Source: Zygophlyctis sp. KS116 (Eukaryota > Chytridiomycota). Taken from it: 20,130 bases of DNA. The translations under genes were made by a program, and so were the position numbers. Position 1 is the first letter of the stretch; each line of letters opens with the position of its first letter. The stretch spans positions 1 through 20,130 of the forward strand of contig BAAFSQ010000185.1 of the NCBI GenBank assembly GCA_054661495.1. Reading direction: 5' to 3'. Shown piece after piece: positions 9,121 through 16,105 of this stretch. The notes beneath the pieces are model-generated. The model saw only the letters and a program-made list of their open reading frames with translations. It did not search any database and was not told where the DNA came from.

Positions 9121-9479
9121 GAGTAATACACTAGATTGTCAATTCTGAAAAAATTCGAAAAGACTACTGGGTAAAACCTAACATTTTTTTCGGGTTAGAA
9201 TTTTTTCAAAAGTCCTAGGTTAGGGAACACCTGAATTATTTTGAGGCAGAAGAAATCCTAGGAACAAAACTAGCAGAGTTGCAAGTACTTATCTTTTTAT
9301 CCTGTCTTAGCCGGTAAAATCGGTTATCCAAGTCCACAATATAAGGGTTTTCAAAATATCGGGGAGATCTTAGGGTTGGCGATCTCTTAATTCATTCTTA
9401 AAGCTCTGCCAATGAGTGGCATGGCTGAGTCAGGAGAAATATTGGAACGATATACCGACTCCGAAAATTTAGTTCAATA
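9121..9479. other. No recognisable gene
   Basis: No supported coding region. Two telomere-like words occur: GGTTAGGG at 9218-9225 and TTAGGGTTGG at 9370-9379. A small inverted pair (CCTAAC near 9176 and GTTAG near 9193) flanks a T-run. On the plus strand a short frame (MAESGEILERYTDSENLVQ near 9420-9480) leads into the unrecognised region that follows. Confidence 0.5.
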
Positions 9480-10223
9480 GCTTAGAACAGATTAGGATTT
9501 ACCCTGACTTAGACACAAACGTACATCAGTTGCATTTCTCTTTGCAAAGCTTAGCAGGAACTCGGCAATCTCGAGGGACAGAAGTTTTCTCTGGTTTTTA
9601 TTAAGTCTAAGGTAAATTGATTGCAAGATTAAAATTGGCTCCTTTGTGTGCGGCTGGTGAGGACTAGAAAGACTTGCTGAGTATTCTTAAATAACTACCC
9701 GATGGAAAATTAGGAAAGGTTCCTTTTACTGCTACAATTTGGAATACTTCTGCTAAATCGTATGCTTTGCAACCGGAATTAGATTAAAAGTCCTCCTGGT
9801 TGCAAAGTATGGGGTGAAAGCCCTCAATAGTAACTGAGGATCCCTTGAGCGCCCATTGGAGTTTGAGGTTGGGATGTATTATTTTCTGCATTCATACTTT
9901 CGTTTTCTTTAGAGCAGAGATATTTCACAAAGGTAGGAAATATTGGCACTTTATCAACTAAACAAGCTTTGAAATGGTAATCAACTCTGGTTCAAAGTTA
10001 ATCTGCTCTTATACAAGGCTTAAGTAACTCAAAACTGAAAGCTGAAATGATGATACAGAAACGTAAAAAGAAATGGATCAGCTCTGTCTTACTATACAAG
10101 ACTCAGAGCTATCTCAATATTACAGGATTTGATCAAGATGCTCAAATTTCTGCTTTTCGTAATAGAGATTCTGATACGATAAACGATATTTTGGCTACCT
10201 CATTGGCATATAGCTTGAGGTAA
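9480..10223 (+). pseudogene. Unrecognised gene remnant
   Basis: I do not recognise this. About 9478-9600 in one frame reads FNSLEQIRIYPDLD, VHQLHFSLQSLAGTRQSRG and EVFSGFY. The same frame continues as LIARLKLAPLCAAGE, DGKLGKVPFTATIWN and SAKSYALQPELD up to about 9790. Another frame, about 10019-10223, reads SKLKAEMMIQKRKKKW, TQSYLNITGFDQDAQ and NDILATSLAYS. Amino-acid composition looks protein-like over long stretches and is interrupted, so this is probably an old gene, either host or element. It abuts the minus-strand Gypsy integrase at about 10205. No motif supports a function. Confidence 0.4.
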
Positions 10224-10857
10224 GAATTCGTCCCATCTGTCTGGTTGTCCCTCTCCTAGTTTAGCAATCACTCCTCTCAGCATTCCATGCATTCTCTCTA
10301 CCATCCCATTTGTTTGAGGATGATAAGGTGTACTTGCTCGATGTTTAATCTTCTGTAATCTTTCATAACTCTTGATACTATCTGCCAACAATGATGATCC
10401 ACGATCAGAAAATATTTCATAAGGTGCACCATAATTAATCAAAATATCATTGTATAAACATTCAGCAACCGTGTTTGCTCCATTTTTTTACTGCCTTACA
10501 CACAACCCACCTAGTTGCATAATCGATAGCAGTGATAATATGTCTGTTACCCCTCTTAGTTACTTGTAAATTTTGTATGAAATCCATACCCCATCGCTCA
10601 AAAGGTAATGCAGCAGGTTGAATGGGCTTTAAATTAGCGTGTTTTACCCTAACCTTTTTTGTGATTGATCCATTTGACATTGTGGACACGTCTTTAAAAA
10701 TTCTTCAATGAATCTCACCATATCCGGAAACCAAAACCGTTCTTGAATTATTCTGAAGATTGACTGAGTTTTTAAGTGTCCAAGAGCTACATGATATTTC
10801 TCCACTATACCTGATCTTTCCTTATATGGCAAGTAAGGAATAGATCCTCCTCCTTGG
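10205..10857 (-). mobile_element. Ty3/Gypsy integrase remnant (E)
   Basis: Minus-strand fossil of a Gypsy integrase, the enzyme that inserts the DNA copy into the genome. In order: the H2C2 zinc-binding domain (about 10832-10660; HVALGHLKTQSIFRI, then CPQC), the start of the catalytic core (about 10620-10500; GMDFIQNL, AIDYATRW with the first catalytic aspartate) and the later core (10200-10442; APYEIFSDRGSSLLAD with the second aspartate, then PYHPQTNGMVERMHGML with the glutamate). Three catalytic residues are therefore visible in separate frames. The copy is broken in a few places and has neither end of the element. The right border meets a Helitron scrap at 10854. Confidence 0.88.
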
Positions 10858-11010
10858 ATAAATTGGTAGGATCCGAGGACGCATCGATGTAGAAAAGACT
10901 TCCCCGAGAAATTCGTGGATTCGACTCAGGATAAGAGTTTGACAGCAGCATAGTCGTGCCATCTAATAAGTATTTTGTGCACAACTAAAATTAGGACTCT
11001 TCTTCTGAAA
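10854..11010 (+). repeat. 157-bp Helitron scrap, copy 1 of a direct repeat
   Basis: Matches 12745-12901 in the same orientation over 157 bases with three differences by my reading. The second copy lies within the Helitron Rep gene, so this one is a duplicated piece of that gene. It can be read as KLVGSEDASM, LPREIRGFDSG and VVPSNKYFVHK fragments. Here it sits between a Gypsy integrase (left) and a gene-free block (right) with no other Helitron sequence. Confidence 0.9.
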
Positions 11011-11023
11011 AAAGTGGAAGTTT

Positions 11024-11293
11024 AAAATTTAGGGTTAGGAGTACTCAGTATAGATTTATATTACTGGGTATTACTCAAGCAATGTAAATCTCTTTGAAGT
11101 AGAAACGTAGTAGTGGTAGTCTAACTTGAAAGAAATAGAGAAGTCCCTCCCATTCAAACGCCATGTAGCGCCGCCAGCGGCATGAAAACTTGAAAAGTTA
11201 TTCGAGCTGCAAAATTTAGTTTAAAAGTTTATCCTCAATTGAATTCGATTGATTTATTTAATGAGATTTATAAAAAACTAACCCTAAAAATTT
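11024..11293. mobile_element. Possible MITE with telomere-like inverted ends
   Basis: A gene-free block of about 270 bases. Its left end reads AAAATTTAGGGTTAG and its right end, on the other strand, reads AAAATTTTTAGGGTTAG. These are near-perfect inverted ends of 15-17 bases. A compact GC-rich palindrome, GCCGCCAGCGGC, sits at 11170-11181. No coding frame is seen inside. A short non-autonomous DNA transposon would look like this, but no clear target-site duplication is visible. Chance pairing of two telomere-like words is the alternative. Confidence 0.35.
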
Positions 11294-11349
11294 TCAGAAC
11301 CCACTGACCCAGACATCATTAACTTGAATTGGCCTAACCGTTCAAATGA

Positions 11350-12240
11350 AACTTAGTTCATAATAAGCTGAACATCCACCAATGTAAATGGATCAGAATT
11401 AACAGAAATATCACGGCCTGGTTGATCAGTCCGCCTTCTACCATCTAACGTCTGAAGAAAATAAGTAGAGTTAAGTCCAGAGTCAACTGCATTAAAAGGT
11501 CCAATATATTTCGATTGAAACTTACCACTTGAATGATTCTTGAGCTTAACCATATCTCCATTTGAAATGTGTTCTACCTTGAGGTTTTAGTCTCTATATT
11601 CGGGTGGTGTGTATTTTCTATCTCTGTAGAGCAGCCGCTCGATTGTTGCCCAAGCTTTCTACAGTAACTATATCCCCAACTAACCCATTAATGCTGACAG
11701 TGTTTACTGATACGCCATTGATGATGTCAGTCTTGTGTCGGAATAACAAAAATAAACTATTATCTTTCCTGATTACGATTAATAATTAAATCATAAAAAG
11801 ATTACCAGGTATTCTGGCTTCTATTCAATGGCATAGCTCTATCCGCATGTTCAAACAAATTCAGCTTGTGTAAGAAACTGATCCCATATCTGAACATAAC
11901 CTTTACACAATTTTGTCAAAATTCCATTTAATTCCATGCGAATTCTTTGAACTACATCATAAGACCTTATGTTGGAAAAAGACGTATAAATCGATCAATT
12001 TTAGGTATCCTTGAAGCAAACGAAGGTATTTTTTCATTCGGCATCTTCCGTATAAATGAGTATATCTCCGTGCAAACTAAAACAACTATATCTATCAGGT
12101 CCCCGATTATTTAAAAAACTCGAAACGTCAAACCAAACGGCATAACTATGTCCATATTGTGTACGAAAAGCATTTAGGTATCACTTGCCCGGCTTAATTC
12201 TAATTAGATGAAAAGCCGATTATAGATCTATTTTACTGAA
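11350..12240 (-). mobile_element. Ty3/Gypsy pol remnant (D): RT, integrase tail, integrase C-terminus
   Basis: Minus-strand fossil. The right part (about 12240-12045) shows reverse transcriptase landmarks in separate short frames: FSKIDL, FRTQYGH and GDILIYTED-like sequence. About 11990-11840 shows the end of the integrase core (VVQRIRMELNGILTKLCKGY). About 11760-11590 has VNTVSINGLVGDIVTVESLG and NNRAAALQR. 11353-11553 is the integrase C-terminal SH3-like domain (MVKLKNHSSGKFQSKYIGPF, then GLNSTYFLQTLDGRR), ending at a stop at 11353. The style is that of early-diverging fungal Gypsy elements. The element is broken in many places and much reduced. Being upstream of E on the same strand, it is a separate copy. 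Confidence 0.8.
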
Positions 12241-12245
12241 ATTAC

Positions 12246-13030
12246 ATGAATCCCCGACTTTCCCAACATATGTTTAATAATGGGTATTGCGGCTGTATCC
12301 GTTTTAAGTACTTGTTTAAAGAACGAAACCCCACAGAAAGACGCAAACTTCCATCTCGCTTTCTGACAAACGTTACTGGTGATCCTGCTGACGATGAGAT
12401 TGTATCAGTCCAGCCTCAGATGCTTATTGTGGTCCGTGTATGGAATGAAAAACTCAAAGAACTCAATAAGGACCTCAGAAAAAAATTATTTCGAAAGGTT
12501 TTATTTGAAACAAGCCAGCATCAAAGTTGGTGGAGCGAATTTTCACGATCGAGTTTCAGAAACGAGGGCTTCCGCATGCTCATATTTTTATATTTTTCCA
12601 TGAAAAAGACAAGCCAAAAACTACTACGGATTACGATAAAATTTATCTGCCAATGTACCTAATCCGGATTTGGATAAAGAATTCTATGATGCTGTATCAA
12701 AACATTTGCTGCATGGACCTTGCTTTCAACGATGTCGTGTAAAGTTGGATAAATTGGTAGGATCCGAGGACGCATCGATGTTGAAAAGACTTCCCCGAGA
12801 AATTCGTGGATTCGACTCAGGATAAGAGTTTGACAGTAGCATAGTCGTGCCATCTAATAAGTATTTTGTGCACAAATAAAATTAGGACTCTTCTTCTGAA
12901 ATATGACTGTCACATTAACGTTGAAGTATGCTATACTGTCACTGCCATTAAATTATATATTTAAGGGCTCTAATAGGGCCGATGTGGAACTTTCTGAAGG
13001 GGAAACTATAGACGAGATAAAGGTAACACG
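12246..13030 (+). pseudogene. Helitron Rep (HUH endonuclease) region
   Basis: Rolling-circle replication initiator part of a Helitron. 12246-12500 reads FLTNVTGDPADDEIV and VVRVWNEKLKELNKDLRKKL. 12527-12655 reads VERIFTIEFQKRGLPHAHI, the HUH metal-binding motif (His at about 12575 and 12581). The next frame gives NPDLDKEFYDAVSKHLLHGP, the usual block after it (about 12660-12715). After the stretch 12745-12901 it continues YDCHINVEVCYTVTAIK (12902 on) and KGSNRADVELSEGETIDEIK (to about 13015), the end of the Rep domain that carries the catalytic tyrosine in intact copies. Several frame changes and stops break it. The 25 bases just before 12902 do not fit the protein and look inserted. No helicase follows; Copia gag on the other strand begins at about 13040. 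Confidence 0.85.
12745..12901 (+). repeat. 157-bp direct repeat, copy 2, inside the Helitron Rep gene
   Basis: Second copy of the sequence at 10854-11010, 1891 bases downstream and in the same orientation. The three differences seen are one A/T, one C/T and one C/A. It lies between the HLLHGP and YDCHINVEVC blocks of the Helitron, where Rep sequence is expected, and parts read as RGFDSG and VVPSNKYFVHK. This is therefore the parental position. Confidence 0.9.
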
Positions 13031-13039
13031 AATCAAGAG

Positions 13040-13580
13040 GGATTTATATTGATTAGAACTATTTGGACGCCCTTTTCATCACTTCTCGAATTGGGGCAAA
13101 TTCGGAAGGGAGAGCAGACAAAGCATTGAGTAAAACAAGTTTTTTGATAGGTTGATTGTTTTGCTAATTTCAATTGCTGCTGTAAACGTACGAAGTAACT
13201 CTCTTAGTTTGGTAAAACTTTTTTAGAAGTAAGAACGAATAGATTTCCTTGATAGTTTAAATTGGGAGAGGGATAGATTGTGATGCTAACTTTTCTTTGA
13301 AGATTGCTCAACATAACTGTGGTAACAACGATAGAAAAGATCTAATATCTTCTGGTACGTTCGTAATTATTGTCAAAAATGCAGTAGAGTCAGTCTCTTC
13401 AGTGTCCCAGAGATTGGAAGCAGGTAGGATGAATTTGATCATAAATTGCCATAGTAAGAAAGTATCTTGACTGGAAAGCCAAGGTTCAATAGTCAATGAT
13501 TTGACTTGAGTGTCGTTTTTTAAAGGAACCTCGGCACTCAGTGCCTGGGATCTAGGATCTTGAAGCGCTGTAATTACTTG
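13040..13580 (-). pseudogene. Ty1/Copia gag remnant
   Basis: Minus-strand gag of a Copia element. 13308-13496 and the frame above it read TIEPWLSSQDTFLLWQFMIK, NLWDTEETDSTAFLTIITN and VPEDIRSFLSLL: W-x-K/x-FxxW helix, a 'LWD' turn, then the helix that ends in 'A-x-L-x-I-x-x-x-V-x-x-x-I'. This is the UBN2/Retrotran_gag layout. The later part (about 13290-13050) reads IKEIYSFLLLKKFYQTK and ALPSEFAPIREVMKRASK, the usual 'LPxEF' block near its end. The copy is broken in a few places. It begins about 400 bases downstream of a putative LTR (13600-14010). Confidence 0.7.
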
Positions 13581-13599
13581 CTAAACTTAATTAAAGTTA

Positions 13600-14010
13600 T
13601 CTTGACAATTATGTGATTATAAACAAGGATGAAATATTCAGAGATATTGCGAAATTGGCTAATTATTGGAGTTGTATTTATTTTTTAAATTTAATTTTAA
13701 GGGGGCTTAGCTATAGTAAAATCACTGGGACAATTCTAGCATAGTTACTCAAAAGATTATTTATTAATATGGAATCAATGATTGTAAACTGTCGCAATGA
13801 GCAGCTTATTTTAAAGCATTGGTAAACCTTGCATTAGTCAGTTGAATAATGAGATATTTTTATCACTACTATGGAACCTTGCTGTTGAAAAAAGGTCTAA
13901 TTTAGAAGCTGCAATCATTACTGTAAATGTAGATCTGGTACATCAAATACTCTTTAGTGGCCGGCAGCTACCGGTGAACCTTGCCATGTATCAGACTACA
14001 TCTCCCCTCC
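13600..14010 (-). repeat. Putative Copia LTR with polypurine tract
   Basis: On the minus strand the Copia RNase H frame stops at about 14070. It is followed by 60 bases and then the purine run GGAGGGGAGA (14010-14001), directly before TGTAGTCTGATACATGG (from 14000). A polypurine tract next to TG is how a 3' LTR begins. A gag of the same type starts at about 13580, so the LTR would fill most of 13600-14000. Its far end was not found. An alternative start is TGTTGGAATC at 14057. Confidence 0.4.
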
Positions 14011-14069
14011 ATATTGTAATTATGATTAGGCATTATACCAATGAATTGATTCCAACACACCCACACAAG

Positions 14070-14700
14070 TCATAGGATTCCAATTTTAGAGCACAACTTA
14101 TTAAACTGAGGATTCGATAAAGCTTTTGTAAATATGTCGGCTTGTGTTTCATGTTTTCCAAGATGCTTTATGTCTAAGAATCCGCTTTTAACGAGTTCTT
14201 TCAGGAAGTAATTGCGAATATCAATATGCTTAGTTCGTGAATAATTTTTAGTGCTCTTTGTTAGTTCGATAGCACCTTGGTTGTCTTCAAATATGTTTAT
14301 CGACTTGGTACTTATTCCATTGCTACCCAAATTGTTTGACAGGAAAATGCCTTCTTGAGCGGCCTTCGCAACTAGATAATGCGACAGTTGGTTGTAATTT
14401 TGAATTCCATGAGATTGGAGACTTTCCTAGTTTAAAGCCTTCGATTTTCAGTTTCAGAAGCACAATTTGCGTATGCATATCCAATTATGTCAAGAGAGTC
14501 TGTTTGAAGAGTTATCCAAATATATACTGCTTTTTAAATACCTAAGAATTCGTTTTGCGGACGTTTAATGTTTTAACGCACCCACAGCAGCAGCGATATC
14601 AGGACGAGCTGGGCAGGAGAGATAACAAAAACAATCTGGCGATTCGGTCGCTTGAACAGATGTGAACCATTTGTTTAGCATAGCCGATTTATGTAAGTCC
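14070..14700 (-). mobile_element. Ty1/Copia RT end and RNase H remnant
   Basis: Minus-strand 3' end of Copia pol. About 14690-14600 has CARPDIAAAVGA-like sequence (seen as CPARPDIAAAVGAL), the end of reverse transcriptase. About 14545-14330 reads RILRYLKSSIYLDN, KLGKSPISWNSKLQPTVAL and SSCE, the RNase H strand and first helix. 14070-14330 reads INIFEDNQGAIELTKS, then NYSRTKHIDIRNYFLKEL and TQADIFTKAL, the conserved end of the RNase H domain, terminating at a stop near 14070. RNase H removes the RNA template during reverse transcription. The copy is broken but among the better preserved pieces in the window; roughly three or four breaks. Confidence 0.88.
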
Positions 14701-14704
14701 TGTA

Positions 14705-14929
14705 CATTTAAATTTATAATAATTGGTAAGAAATTTAGTTATTTTAACATAGTGATTGATAGTGCTTTTTCCTAAGTCAAAATTTTCTCGACAGAAAACA
14801 CTGAAAGAAGTCCGGTCATTCTTTTTCACCCAATTTGATTTCATCAATGTAAAGATATCATTGACTTATAAATAGAAATGTTATCAAAGTGTTTTTAGCT
14901 GTTTAAAAACCTAGATTCATGTATGAGGT
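14705..14929. other. No gene; strand switch point with a TATA-like box
   Basis: No coding frame is supported. LTR elements to the left are all on the minus strand and those to the right all on the plus strand, so the divergence point lies here. TATAAATAG at 14867-14875 is a good TATA box match. It could be the promoter of the plus-strand LTR that leads into 14930-15260. Confidence 0.45.
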
Positions 14930-15260
14930 CAGCCTGTATGAAGATAGCCTACCGCTCATTTGTCAGAAGTTAGCCTGCCTTAAGACTACCGCAAATAAGC
15001 TGCCGTCAAAATCTATAAAAAATTAATCAAACTTCAAAGGAGGTATAGCAATATTTCGATTATTGATTCTTCAAGGTTGAATTGGAATTCAAGTATTATT
15101 GGATAATCACAATTATATTTGATTTCCAAGTCATATCATAAGATTATAAGTGGCTCTTTCAAGGAGCCTTCACAAGCATGTGATTTATACCGGAATTTTA
15201 AAGTATATTAACAAATAGAATAAAAGTCCAACAAAACCCCATCTTCTAAGTCAGAACTCT
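14930..15260 (+). mobile_element. LTR/leader and gag start of element B (same family as A)
   Basis: Plus-strand counterpart of the right end of element A. It carries the loose TAGCCTGCC / CCGCAAAT repeat units (about 14930-15005), then CTATAAAAAATTAATCAA, AGGAGGTA, and CAAGTATTATTGGATAAT. It then opens into gag: IISGSFKEPSQACDLYRNF (about 15143-15200) against GSLKEPLKSCDYKR in A. Shared order across about 250 bases makes common origin clear, with considerable divergence. The gag is cut short; Helitron-like coding starts at about 15270. It is a broken fossil. Confidence 0.7.
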
Positions 15261-15269
15261 ACAGACGAA

Positions 15270-15960
15270 TTCCTTAAAAAAAGGAAAGCTGAAATACTGA
15301 CTTCAAGAAGAATTAATAGGTAAATGCAAGTGGGCTAAAGCGGATTTAATTGAACATCTATTAGAACTCAAGGTTGATCAAAGGGACAGAGGAATTGATC
15401 AAAAAGACAGAGAGGATAAAAAAGAAACATATACATCATGGTGAGTATTGTGAATATATAATTAAGTATTTAATCCTCATCTAATTGAAACAGAAAACTT
15501 CATCAATAATGACCTACTTGACAGAAAATATAGAGGAAAATGTGATTCGCCACCTTTCTGTCACTCTATCAATAGTTACATGATGATCGCCAGGGATTTT
15601 AACGATGACTTGGATAAAGAAGATATTAAGTGTGCTGGCGCTTGTCAAGTTTGTGGAATGGTAAAGTTAACAAATGAAATGAATTTGACAAAAAGAAAAC
15701 TATCGCCAAGCCAACTTTCCATTATAGATCATGTTTTACTGAATCGTGTTTTGGAAGAATATACTGTCTGTAATATGTGTCAAAATGCACTTAATACAAA
15801 AGAAATCCCAAAAATGTCACTTTACAATATGGGATTCTCAACCTGATTGTTTGAAAAACATACACTGGCAGAATTAATAATTTAAGTTAGATGGGAGGCT
15901 CGATGTGGCAGCACTATAATCCTAGGAAAGGCTTAGCCACATTCAGACACGTTAAGGGTA
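15270..15960 (+). pseudogene. Helitron replicase N-terminus with SAP-like and paired-Cys domains
   Basis: First part (about 15274-15440): KKRKAEILT in one frame, then LQEELIGKCKWAKADLIEHL and LELKVDQRDRG in the next. This is a SAP-like DNA-binding helix-turn-helix with a charged tail. After an intron candidate (15441-15493), 15500-15846 is open: LLDRKYRGKCDSPPFCHSIN, then the 88-codon stretch with CAGACQVCGM, SIIDHVLLNRVLEEYTVC and CNMCQNALNTKEIPKMSLYN. Two CxxC pairs spaced about 45 residues apart, ending in 'P-K-x-x-L-x-N', fit the DUF6570-type zinc-binding region of fungal and animal Helitrons. About 15850-15960 (ITLAELII, then ARCGSTIILGKA) continues toward the next block but is eroded. 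One-base frame differences and stops show decay. Confidence 0.6.
15441..15493 (+). other. Candidate intron in the Helitron N-terminus
   Basis: A 53-nt stretch starting GTGAGT and ending GAAACAG, with CTAAT as a branch-point-like word 12 bases from the end. Coding sequence on either side is protein-like. The reading phase across the junction is off by one, as expected if a base was lost in this dead copy. Confidence 0.5.
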
Positions 15961-16105
15961 GAAGAAAAACGTAAAAGGATTTCATCAGACTTTATCTGAA
16001 AGCCCCTTTAGGTACTGAGATAGTAGTAAATCTTTAGGAATAAATTTTGATAAATTGACCTAGTCTCCAAAATATTCCAAACTACATTTTTTTCAATTAT
16101 CGAAA

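Noticed and set aside
10645-10653. ACCCTAACC telomere-like word
   Set aside because: It falls within Gypsy integrase coding sequence on the minus strand (part of KVRVKH), so it is counted as coincidence.
10918-10927. GATTCGACTC resembling a Pol III B box, suggesting the 157-bp repeat is a SINE
   Set aside because: No convincing A box or tail is present, and the second copy lies inside Helitron Rep coding sequence, which explains the repeat better.
12659-12853. 64-codon minus-strand open frame
   Set aside because: Antisense to Helitron Rep sequence on the plus strand.
13842-14075. 77-codon plus-strand open frame
   Set aside because: No motif; it overlaps the putative Copia LTR on the other strand and looks like chance.
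14336-14545. 69-codon plus-strand open frame
   Set aside because: Antisense to the Copia RNase H region, which has clear family motifs.
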